DNA of 9,567 nucleotides from Planctomycetota bacterium (GTDB lineage Bacteria; Planctomycetota; Phycisphaerae; WQYP01), in contig JAJZCT010000082.1 of NCBI GenBank assembly GCA_021828925.1, forward strand, positions 1-9,567, given 5' to 3'. Within the stretch, counting starts at the first letter, position 1. Each line of letters starts with the position of its first letter. The translations under genes were made by a program, and so were the position numbers. Of this stretch, positions 1-5,727 are shown one piece after another. The notes beneath the pieces are model-generated. The model did no database searches, was not told the DNA's origin, and saw only the letters and a program-made list of their open reading frames with translations.

Positions 1-2
1 AT

Positions 3-1769
3 GCGGCGGTTGAATTTGACGCGGGCTTGAACTGCTTTACGGGACAGACCGGAGCGGGAAAGTCGTTGGTGCTGGGGGCGTTGGAACTGCTGCTGGCGTT
101 GCGGTCGGGGCAGAATATGCTGCGGGCCGGGGCTAGCGAGGCGCGCATTACCGGTGTATTTGTTATTCAAAACGCTGCCCTGCGCCGCCGCCTGGCGGAG
201 ATTACCGATCTGCCTTTGGCGGACGAACCGGAAATTATTCTCGTCCGGCGAATTCATGAATCAGGCCGCACCACGGCTTCACTTAACGGCCAGCCGCTCA
301 CGGGATCCATGCTCAAAAACATTGCTGAGACGCTGGTGGATATTCACGGCCAGCATGACGCCCAATACCTGCTTAAGCCCGCCAACCAACTGGCCTTGCT
401 TGATGACGCCGGGCATCTTAGTGCGCTGGCTGAAGAATTTCGCACGCTGCATCAGCAGCGACGGGAACTGATGATCCAATCGCGGGAACTTAGCGCCTCA
501 CAAACCTTGCGCAAGCAACAGATGGAGCTTTATGAATTTCAATTGCGGGAAATGGAGGATGCCAGTCCGCAGGCGGGAGAATTAGAGGTACTGGAAGCGC
601 GGCACCGACTGTTAAGCAATATCGAAAAAATTAAACGCCTCGGCGGCAGCGCGTATGAAGCACTCTATGAAGATGACGCCGCCATTATAGGTCGATTGAA
701 AACCGTTACTGCGGTTCTCCTGGAGGCGGCGGAATTAAATCCGGATTTTATCGCCGCCGCCGGACAGGTAAAAGATTCCACGATCGCACTGGATGATGCG
801 GCATTTACTTTACGCCGCACGCTGGATCACCTGGAGTTGGACCCCGAAGAGCTCGCGAGCGTATCCGATCGGCTTAATACACTTAATCGGTTGATCAGCA
901 AATATTGCGGCCACGGCGGCGGCTTGGACCAGTTACTGGAGTATCAGGAAAGCATCAAAGAGCAGTTGACGCAATTGAAATCCGCCGATCAAAACTCGGT
1001 CGATTGCGATGCACGCATTGCAGAGTTGGAGAAGCAGTTATTAGCTGTTGGGGCCAAACTATCGCAGGGGCGAAGAAATGCCGCGCAGATTGTTACACCT
1101 GGAGTGCATCAGCAATTGGCTGATTTGGGAATGAAGGAGGCCCGGTTTCACATCGAATTTTTGCCCGTGCCGGCCGCAGGCGAAACAAAGGGCTATCCGG
1201 ATGATCCATTTGCTTCGCCCAGCGGAATGGAGACGGTGGAATTTATGCTGGCACCCAATCCAGGGCAGCCAGGGCGGCCCTTGCGCAAAATCGCCAGTGG
1301 CGGAGAACTATCGCGCGTGATGCTGGCGGTGAAGTCTATTTTGGCGGCCTCCGACCGGGTCAGCGTGCTGGTATTTGATGAAATTGACGCCAATGTCGGC
1401 GGACGGATGGGGACGATCATCGGTGAAAAATTACGCGATATCGCAGGGCGGCACCAAGTTCTGTGTATCACGCATTTGCCGCAGATAGCGGCGTATGCGG
1501 ATCGACATATCAGTATTAAAAAAGTTGTGCGCGATGGGGAAAGTTTTACTTCCGTGAGCGCTCTTTCGGGCCAAGTGCGTCTGGAGGAACTGGCGGAAAT
1601 GATTACCGGGAAAAATATTACTCCCACATCCCTGGCCCAGGCGCTGGAACTTCTGGCATTGGCCGTTAGAAAAGCCGAGCCTGAATCGCCTGCGGCACGG
1701 CAAACAGAGTCCCAGCGCGGCAAGGCGAAAAGTCCGGCCTCATCTCGAAAAAGCCTGACGGAGAAATAA
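3..1769 (+). CDS. recN: DNA repair protein RecN (5' partial)
   Basis: RecN is an SMC-like ATPase that acts in the cytoplasm on double-strand breaks during recombinational repair. The frame is open from nt 3, and the codons before the TTG at nt 27 already match the RecN N-terminal strand (residues AAVEFDAGLN), so that TTG is not the start. About 15-20 N-terminal residues lie off the left edge. Seen in order: Walker A GQTGAGKS (nt 42-65); a Q-loop-like HGQHDAQYLL segment near nt 345-374; a central alpha-helical, coiled-coil-like region (about nt 430-1110) interrupted as usual in RecN; ABC signature SGGELSR (nt 1296-1316); Walker B VLVFDEIDA (nt 1365-1391); and a switch-histidine segment ITHLPQIAAYAD. 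The visible 588 residues plus the missing start slightly exceed the usual length of about 550-560. The excess is a polar, basic C-terminal tail of about 30 residues that looks disordered. It is probably transcribed with the MATE gene, which follows after 52 bp. Confidence 0.96.
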   Translation, partial: AAVEFDAGLNCFTGQTGAGKSLVLGALELLLALRSGQNMLRAGASEARITGVFVIQNAALRRRLAEITDLPLADEPEIILVRRIHESGRTTASLNGQPLTGSMLKNIAETLVDIHGQHDAQYLLKPANQLALLDDAGHLSALAEEFRTLHQQRRELMIQSRELSASQTLRKQQMELYEFQLREMEDASPQAGELEVLEARHRLLSNIEKIKRLGGSAYEALYEDDAAIIGRLKTVTAVLLEAAELNPDFIAAAGQVKDSTIALDDAAFTLRRTLDHLELDPEELASVSDRLNTLNRLISKYCGHGGGLDQLLEYQESIKEQLTQLKSADQNSVDCDARIAELEKQLLAVGAKLSQGRRNAAQIVTPGVHQQLADLGMKEARFHIEFLPVPAAGETKGYPDDPFASPSGMETVEFMLAPNPGQPGRPLRKIASGGELSRVMLAVKSILAASDRVSVLVFDEIDANVGGRMGTIIGEKLRDIAGRHQVLCITHLPQIAAYADRHISIKKVVRDGESFTSVSALSGQVRLEELAEMITGKNITPTSLAQALELLALAVRKAEPESPAARQTESQRGKAKSPASSRKSLTEK

Positions 1770-1821
1770 ACTGAAATCCACCACCGATTATCCGGAATGG
1801 GAAGAATCCGAAGCCGCCAGT

Positions 1822-3261
1822 ATGGCTCCGCAGGATCTCGAGCCGCCGGCGACTAAAACACGCAGCCGGCGGATGGATTTTGTCGACCATCAGCCCAGCG
1901 CGGCGCTGGTCCTGAAGCTGGCCAGCCCGGCGATTGTCGAGCAGATACTGGCTGCGGTCATTGGCCTGACTGACACCGTAGTTGCCGGGCATTTGCCGGG
2001 GACCGCTAATACCATTGCGGCGGCCTCGGCGGCCGTGGGCATTATGACCTATCTGCAATGGTTTGCGGGATTGATGACTGCGGCGCTGGGCGTAGGGGCA
2101 ACCGCCATTGTGGCGCGGGCGTTTGGATCACGCCGGTCCCGCATGGCCCAGAGAGTTGCCGGCACATCTGTGAGTTCGGCATTTATTGCCAGCACCCTGC
2201 TATCCGTATTGCTATATGTTTTTGCCCGGCAGATTTCCTATGGCTGCGGCCTTAGCGGAATATCAGCACATTTTGCCCGGCAATATCTGCAAATTATGGT
2301 CATCACCATCAGCCTGCAGACCACCGCGCAGATCGGTATGGCGTGCATCCGCGGCGCTGGAGATACGGTGCGGCCCATGGCCATCATGTTCATGGTCATG
2401 CTGGTAAACCTGGTGGCATCCACCGCTTTTGCCTATGGGTACTTTGGCCTGCCGGCCTGGGGAATTCGCGGCGATGCGTTTGGCACACTGCTGGCTTATC
2501 TCACGGGCGGGATCTGTGCGGCGGTGGTTTTGTTTACCGGCTTAAGCCCCATTAACTTACGCCTGCGACATTTACGAATTATCCCCCATATTCTGATGCG
2601 CGTGCTGAAAATCGGCATTCCCAGCTGGGTGGAGGGTATCTTGCTGTGGGGTGGGCAGTTTTTAATTGTTATTTTTGTCATCAATTCCAAAAATGATCCT
2701 AACGGTTATCTGCTGGCGGCACATAACGCCGTTTTGCGTATTGAATCGATTTCTTTTCTCCCCGGCTTCGGCTTTGGTATTGCTGCCTCTACCCTTGTGG
2801 GGCAATATCTTGGGGCCGGCAAGCCGGAAGCGGCAAAACAGGCAGGCAAAATCGCCAACACACTGGCGCTTGTTACCATGACGGTTCTGGCGTTGCCGAT
2901 GATATTCTGCCCGGGATTTATGCTCTCGTTAATTGTTAATTCTCCCCCGGTAATTAAGGCTGGCTTCTGGCCCTTGGTCCTGGCGGGGTTGGCGCAGCCG
3001 GCATTTGCACTGGCGATTGTATTTTCCGGCGCGCTCAAAGGCGCAGGCGAAACCGTACTGCCGATGATATGCACGGTTTCCGGCATTCTGGTGGTGCGCT
3101 GGGCGGTGCTGGCCCTTGGGCTATATTGGATGGCGACGCATGGGATCCACGGGGAGAACCTGATTGCGGTATGGGTGGCAATATGGGTTGATCTGAATTA
3201 CCGGGGAATATTCAACGCGGTTGTCTACATGCGGGGGCGATGGCAGAGGAAAAAAATCTAA
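1822..3261 (+). CDS. MATE family efflux transporter
   Basis: This is a predicted inner-membrane antiporter that exports organic cations or drugs using a Na+ or H+ gradient; its substrate cannot be told from sequence. At 479 residues it has the usual MATE length and about 12 hydrophobic segments. The two homologous halves show the internal duplication: RGAGDTVRPM (residues 177-186) is mirrored by KGAGETVLPM (406-415), and GVGATAIVARAFG (90-102) by the GFGIAASTLVGQYLGAGK region (317-334). DTVVAGHLPG (51-60) is the usual first-helix motif. The start is uncertain. ATG 1822 has a GGGAAGAA stretch about 15 nt upstream. The frame is open back to a CTG at 1771 that follows GGAG (1761-1764 region) at good spacing, directly after the recN stop. 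ATG 1873 is also possible, because the first 18 residues are polar. The gene is probably co-transcribed with recN. Family assignment is firm; subfamily (NorM-like or DinF-like) is not resolved. Confidence 0.93.
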   Translation: MAPQDLEPPATKTRSRRMDFVDHQPSAALVLKLASPAIVEQILAAVIGLTDTVVAGHLPGTANTIAAASAAVGIMTYLQWFAGLMTAALGVGATAIVARAFGSRRSRMAQRVAGTSVSSAFIASTLLSVLLYVFARQISYGCGLSGISAHFARQYLQIMVITISLQTTAQIGMACIRGAGDTVRPMAIMFMVMLVNLVASTAFAYGYFGLPAWGIRGDAFGTLLAYLTGGICAAVVLFTGLSPINLRLRHLRIIPHILMRVLKIGIPSWVEGILLWGGQFLIVIFVINSKNDPNGYLLAAHNAVLRIESISFLPGFGFGIAASTLVGQYLGAGKPEAAKQAGKIANTLALVTMTVLALPMIFCPGFMLSLIVNSPPVIKAGFWPLVLAGLAQPAFALAIVFSGALKGAGETVLPMICTVSGILVVRWAVLALGLYWMATHGIHGENLIAVWVAIWVDLNYRGIFNAVVYMRGRWQRKKI

Positions 3262-3301
3262 ATCCCTCTGGGCAAGCATGACCCAGACAGGCTCCGGGTG
3301 C

Positions 3302-3326
3302 AATTAAAAACTGCGGAATTTTCCGC
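3302..3326 (-). terminator. Rho-independent terminator of the lipoprotein gene
   Basis: Read on the - strand, the arms GCGGA(A) and (T)TCCGC (3313-3326) form a tight GC-rich stem-loop. It is followed within two bases by TTTTTAATT (3302-3309 region). It begins 7 nt past the TGA stop of the lipoprotein gene. On the + strand there is no T-run after the stem, so it should act only for leftward transcription. Confidence 0.6.
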
Positions 3327-3332
3327 CTGCGA

Positions 3333-3686
3333 TCACTGCTGCGGGACGAGACGTTTCGGCACCGCAACAGTCATGTGATCGCTAACTTGCGTGGGGTCTA
3401 TTTGCACAGCGTCCAGATTCGGGCTGCCCTGCCCGGACCAGAGCCAGATATTGGCCTTATCCAATGAGGATATCCAGAAACTGAAATGCCCCTTGGTATT
3501 CACAGGATAATAGTGCCGGGTAAAGGTGCTGCCCGGAGGCCCGACGGATAATTCTGCCCCCGCTGCTGGAAAACTGGTACCTTGCCACGTGGCCGTGCCC
3601 GCCACATGGGTACAGCTGGGCAACACGCCGCTAAGCGCCAAAAATGCGAGTAGACCAAAAATGCGGGGCGTCAAGCTGAGCTTCAT
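3333..3686 (-). CDS. Small predicted lipoprotein, hypothetical
   Basis: The product is a 117-residue protein I do not recognise by name. The N-terminus is a lipoprotein signal peptide: Lys2, Arg8, a hydrophobic stretch at residues 9-22, then L-P-S-C with the acylated cysteine at Cys25. It should therefore be exported and lipid-anchored. The mature part is about 92 residues, rich in aromatic, Gly and Thr residues with alternating hydrophobicity. Its opening VAGTATWQGTSFPAAGAEL pattern, an N-T-K-G-x-F-x-F turn near residues 63-70, and its predicted all-beta character recall the carboxypeptidase regulatory-like beta-sandwich lipoproteins common in planctomycetes. That resemblance is inference, not a domain hit. 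The ATG at 3684-3686 has GGGAG (3693-3697 on + coordinates) six bases upstream, which fixes the start. A terminator follows immediately, so the gene is probably monocistronic. A strong inverted repeat lies in its leader at 3724-3744. Confidence 0.75.
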   Translation of the reverse strand: MKLSLTPRIFGLLAFLALSGVLPSCTHVAGTATWQGTSFPAAGAELSVGPPGSTFTRHYYPVNTKGHFSFWISSLDKANIWLWSGQGSPNLDAVQIDPTQVSDHMTVAVPKRLVPQQ

Positions 3687-3723
3687 TGCAAACTCCCAAA
3701 ATATTTTCGCTGGGCGGACGACG

Positions 3724-3744
3724 TTGGCCTATCGGATAGACCAA
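3724..3744 (-). repeat. Inverted repeat in the lipoprotein gene leader
   Basis: On the - strand TTGGTCTAT and ATAGGCCAA flank a 3-base loop (CCG), giving nine consecutive pairs of which one is a G-U wobble. On the + strand the same position becomes a C-A mismatch, so RNA pairing is better on the - strand. It lies 38-58 nt upstream of the lipoprotein ATG and just after an A/T-rich TAAAAAT block (3748-3754). It could be a 5' UTR stem-loop or a protein-binding operator. It is not a normal terminator for leftward transcription, since no T-run follows on the - strand. Confidence 0.5.
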
Positions 3745-3790
3745 CCTATTTTTAGCGCAGCACATAAGGAGTTGCCGGACGCAAGTTTTG

Positions 3791-3825
3791 AAAAAGCATT
3801 AAGCAGCAACGATGGCTTGTTAATT
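3791..3825 (-). terminator. Possible rpmA terminator
   Basis: On the - strand an imperfect stem with a 3-base bulge pairs ATTA/AGC with GCT/TAAT around the rpmA stop codon, followed by GCTTTTTC. The stem is weak and overlaps the stop codon, but its position and the T5 run suit the end of a single-gene rpmA transcript. Confidence 0.35.
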
Positions 3826-4089
3826 GGCGGCCGTTGTGGCGGCCTGCTCAAGGGGTTCCACCGAAACTTTTAAGTTGGAAGCAAAATGCACCCGGCCCGG
3901 AGCTAAAGCAAAAAGGCTGTCGTCGCGCGCCAAACCGACATTCTTGCCCGCGCGATACTTTGTTCCGCGTTGCCGAATAATAATCGAACCGGTGGTAACG
4001 ACTTCCCCGGCATACGCTTTTACGCCCAGGTATTTCGGATTACTGTCCCGCCCGTTTTGAGTGGAACCTTGACCTTTTTTATGCGCCAT
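3820..4089 (-). CDS. rpmA: 50S ribosomal protein L27
   Basis: L27 is a protein of the large ribosomal subunit whose flexible N-terminus reaches toward the peptidyl-transferase centre. The 89 residues begin [24 protein letters not shown], the hallmark L27 N-terminus, followed by the conserved [19 protein letters not shown] segment and a D-D-S-L-F-A-L motif. The ATG at 4087-4089 has GGAG (4097-4100 on + coordinates) seven bases upstream. There is no N-terminal extension of the cleaved type seen in Firmicutes. In many bacteria rplU (L21) lies directly upstream. Here the upstream neighbour is hpf, pointing the other way, and no rplU is present in the window. The short Ala/Thr-rich C-terminal tail is ordinary variation. 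Confidence 0.98.
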   Translation of the reverse strand: MAHKKGQGSTQNGRDSNPKYLGVKAYAGEVVTTGSIIIRQRGTKYRAGKNVGLARDDSLFALAPGRVHFASNLKVSVEPLEQAATTAAN

Positions 4090-4152
4090 GACACATCTCC
4101 AGGATAATCAAAGGCGAACCAGTTGTCCGCCTGCGAATTTCGCAAGTTATTA

Positions 4153-4180
4153 AGTATACGCAGTGCGGATTTGATTGCAA
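4153..4180 (-). promoter_or_regulatory. Predicted sigma-70-type promoter for rpmA
   Basis: On the - strand TTGCAA (4175-4180) is separated by 16 bp from TATACT (4153-4158), five of six matches to the -10 consensus. It lies about 65 bp upstream of the rpmA ATG. A 13-base palindrome, TGCGAA-T-TTCGCA (4132-4144), falls just past the expected start point and could be a leader hairpin or an operator half. Confidence 0.55.
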
Positions 4181-4208
4181 GTCTCCCGCTGGGCGAGATT
4201 TCTGTTGG

Positions 4209-4237
4209 TTGACGGTCACACAATAAGCCGATAATTT
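4209..4237 (+). promoter_or_regulatory. Predicted promoter for the hpf-ptsN-HPr cluster
   Basis: TTGACG (4209-4214) is followed after 17 bp by TAATTT (4232-4237). An alternative -10, GATAAT (4230-4235), is a better hexamer at a short 15-bp spacing. Transcription would start near 4244 and give a leader of about 55 nt before the GTG of hpf. The site is back to back with the rpmA promoter, with -35 elements about 30 bp apart, so one bound regulator could affect both directions. Confidence 0.45.
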
Positions 4238-4300
4238 AGATAGGGTTCTCGCCACAGCAAGACCGCTGATACGGGCCGAGACTGCTAGGAGTTTGGATAA

Positions 4301-4606
4301 GTGATCATCACCCTCACGTGCCGTCATCTTGAAGTGACCCCGGCGATTCGCGAACATGCGGAGGCGAAGGCCAATAAGATGTTGAAATATTATGACCTCA
4401 TCAAGGAAATTGAAATCATCCTTGACGGCACAGAAGCCAAACATAAGCGGGTGGAATTTATCGTCAGCGCTGAACACCGCAACATGTTTGTCGCAACACA
4501 GGAGGGCGACGACCTGTATGCCTGCATCGATCAGGCCGCCCACAAGATTGAACGTCAGCTTACGGAACATAAAGACCGATTCCGAAATCGTAAACATCCC
4601 GGTTAG
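4301..4606 (+). CDS. hpf: Ribosome hibernation promoting factor, short HPF/RaiA family
   Basis: HPF binds the decoding region of the 30S subunit and stabilises inactive ribosomes (100S dimers or 70S) in starvation. The 101 residues match the short-form family (about 95-115) in beta-alpha-beta-beta-beta-alpha order. They open with MIITLTCRHLEVTPAIREHAEAKANKM, then show LDGTEAKHKRVEFIVSAEHR (beta strands with basic residues for rRNA contact), then DDLYACIDQAAHKIERQLTEHKDR (the final helix, with the typical D-L-Y-x-A-I-D-x-A-x-x-K-x-x-R-Q-L pattern). There is no C-terminal dimerisation domain as in long HPF, so dimerisation would need other means. GTG 4301 is chosen because AGGAG (4287-4291) lies nine bases before it and because the product then starts with the family's first strand. 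ptsN and HPr follow on the same strand, as in rpoN-linked loci. Confidence 0.94.
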   Translation: MIITLTCRHLEVTPAIREHAEAKANKMLKYYDLIKEIEIILDGTEAKHKRVEFIVSAEHRNMFVATQEGDDLYACIDQAAHKIERQLTEHKDRFRNRKHPG

Positions 4607-4631
4607 CCCCGGCAAGCTCGGTGGCTATAAT
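4603..4631 (+). promoter_or_regulatory. Possible internal promoter upstream of ptsN
   Basis: A perfect TATAAT (4626-4631) lies in the 93-bp gap between hpf and ptsN. The -35 at 17-bp spacing (TTAGCC) is poor, and there is no extended -10 TG. A short TGCCC/GGGCA hairpin (4631-4643) follows directly. A second start site for ptsN-HPr is possible but weakly supported. Confidence 0.25.
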
Positions 4632-4699
4632 GCCCTGCGGGCAAGGATATTAAATTAAGCTGGGATTATCGGCGATTGTATGTGTGAGATAACCAACCC

Positions 4700-5176
4700 A
4701 TGAAACTCGGTGAATTTATCGTGAAGGACGCTATCGTCCCGGAACTCAAGGCAACCAGCCGCGACGGGGTGATCAGGGAACTCGTAGAAGCTTTAGCCGC
4801 CACCGGAGCATTTTCCACGGCGGATGTGGACACCATCTGTAAAGCCATCTTGGACCGTGAACGGCACGGCAGCACGGGATTTGGCAAGGGCGTGGCGGTG
4901 CCACACGGCAAACTCGCCTGTGTAAAAAAACGTATCGGAACCATTGGTCGCAGTGCCGCCGGGATCGATTTTTCAGCGTTGGATCAGGCACCGGTATTCA
5001 GTGTGGTGCTGTTACTTTCCCCGCCAGATAATCCCGATGGCCATCTGCATGCCATGGAAAATATTTTCCGCAATCTTCAGCAGGACAACTTTCGGCGCTT
5101 TCTGCGGCAGGCGTCTTCGCGTGAGGAAATTATCGAATTAATCGAAGAGGCTGATCAAGCCGGTATGGCTCGCTGA
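4700..5176 (+). CDS. ptsN: PTS EIIA domain protein, PtsN (EIIA-Ntr)-like
   Basis: This is a 158-residue soluble phosphorelay protein of the fructose/mannitol/Ntr EIIA family, which accepts phosphate from HPr on a histidine. The key block is RERHGSTGFGKGVAVPHGK, with the phospho-acceptor His69 in AVPHG. The second conserved histidine is in the GHLHAMENI segment (about residues 113-120), where LLLSPPDNPDGHLH matches the usual L-L-x-P-x-x-x-x-x-x-H-L stretch. The C-terminal helix with S-S-R-E-E-I-I-E-L-I is also typical. It is a stand-alone EIIA of PtsN length with no attached EIIB or EIIC, and no sugar permease is nearby, so a regulatory role is more likely than sugar uptake. The ATG at 4700 gives the expected N-terminus, but no strong Shine-Dalgarno precedes it (only TGAGA), which may mean coupling to hpf translation or modest expression. 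Confidence 0.92.
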   Translation: MKLGEFIVKDAIVPELKATSRDGVIRELVEALAATGAFSTADVDTICKAILDRERHGSTGFGKGVAVPHGKLACVKKRIGTIGRSAAGIDFSALDQAPVFSVVLLLSPPDNPDGHLHAMENIFRNLQQDNFRRFLRQASSREEIIELIEEADQAGMAR

Positions 5177-5244
5177 CGCACTTTTATCCCTTGGGACCAG
5201 ATTACTGTTACTAAACTCGCTCAATATGTGGGTGCCGCCGAATC

Positions 5245-5508
5245 ATGGACAGACAAGTAAAAATTTCAAACCGACTCGGACTGCATGCCCGCCCGGCTAT
5301 GCAGTTTGTGGATGTTGCCAATCAATTCAGGAGCAATATCCGCGTCTGGAAGGGGGATCAATGCGTGGATGGCAAAAGCATCATGCACATGATGATGCTC
5401 GCCGCCACCGAAGGCACCGGCCTGAAGCTTGAAGCCGACGGAGAAGACGCCGGTAAAGCTCTGGACGCACTGGAAAGTCTTGTCAACGGCCGCTTTGGCG
5501 AAGAGTAG
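5245..5508 (+). CDS. ptsH: HPr family phosphocarrier protein
   Basis: HPr is a small cytoplasmic phosphocarrier that takes phosphate from enzyme I and passes it to EIIA proteins, here most simply the adjacent PtsN-like protein. The 87 residues are full length for the family. The active site NRLGLHARPA puts the phospho-histidine at His14. The second signature, V-D-G-K-S-I-M (residues 41-47), keeps the serine equivalent to Ser46 of Gram-positive HPr (Ser45 here), the target of HPr kinase/phosphorylase where that enzyme exists. Helix 3 and the closing L-x-x-L-V-N-G-R-F-G-E-E end are typical. ATG 5245 yields the normal N-terminus; the upstream region (GTGGGTG) is a poor ribosome site. The 68-bp gap from ptsN holds no terminator, so co-transcription is likely. 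Neither enzyme I nor hprK is in the window. The protein could be either a PtsH or an Npr-type HPr. Confidence 0.95.
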   Translation: MDRQVKISNRLGLHARPAMQFVDVANQFRSNIRVWKGDQCVDGKSIMHMMMLAATEGTGLKLEADGEDAGKALDALESLVNGRFGEE

Positions 5509-5632
5509 CGCCCGCGCGGTCCCTCACCCCGCAGCCGAAATGATATTTTCAGCATCGCGTACTTTTATTGCATAAAACGGCATGTCGTTCCAGGGGTAAA
5601 AGTCCTATATTACAATTCCGGACAAAATTTCC

Positions 5633-5660
5633 TTGACAGTATCGTTATTCGGACTAGTCT
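5633..5660 (+). promoter_or_regulatory. Predicted promoter of the PEP-CTERM protein gene
   Basis: A perfect TTGACA (5633-5638) is followed after 16 bp by TAGTCT (5655-5660), a weak -10 by the E. coli consensus. Transcription would start near 5667, giving a leader of about 60 nt before the ATG at 5728. The surrounding 5509-5727 gap is otherwise A/T-rich and holds no other gene. Confidence 0.5.
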
Positions 5661-5669
5661 TAACCTTAA

Positions 5670-5696
5670 TTGAAGCTTGTCGCTTCAACTTTTTTT
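5670..5696 (+). terminator. Stem-loop plus T7 tract: terminator or leader attenuator
   Basis: TTGAAGC (5670-5676) and GCTTCAA (5682-5688) form a perfect 7-bp stem with a 5-base loop, followed by C and seven T (5690-5696). By shape it is an intrinsic terminator, the best candidate for ending the hpf-ptsN-HPr transcript, 160 bp past the HPr stop. It lies downstream of the promoter-like site at 5633-5660, so it would also be the first element of the PEP-CTERM mRNA leader. There it could be an attenuator or a 5'-stabilising hairpin. Confidence 0.5.
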
Positions 5697-5727
5697 GGCA
5701 ATGTTTTACGAGCGGAAAGGGTAGAGT

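Noticed and set aside
1193..1723. Long - strand frame inside recN (176 codons)
   Set aside because: It is fully antisense to the conserved ATPase end of recN and shows no protein-family features.
3267..3287. TCTGGG/CCCAGA hairpin after the MATE gene as a terminator
   Set aside because: The stem is only 6 bp with a 9-base loop and no T-run follows on the + strand.
5561..5580. TTTTAT/ATAAAA hairpin downstream of HPr as its terminator
   Set aside because: The stem is made only of A-T pairs and no T-tract follows; the 5670-5696 structure is far better.
5691..5727. Sigma-54 promoter (TGGC...GC type) before the PEP-CTERM gene, as reported for some PEP-CTERM systems
   Set aside because: TTGGCA occurs at 5695-5700 but no GC element follows at the required -12 spacing.
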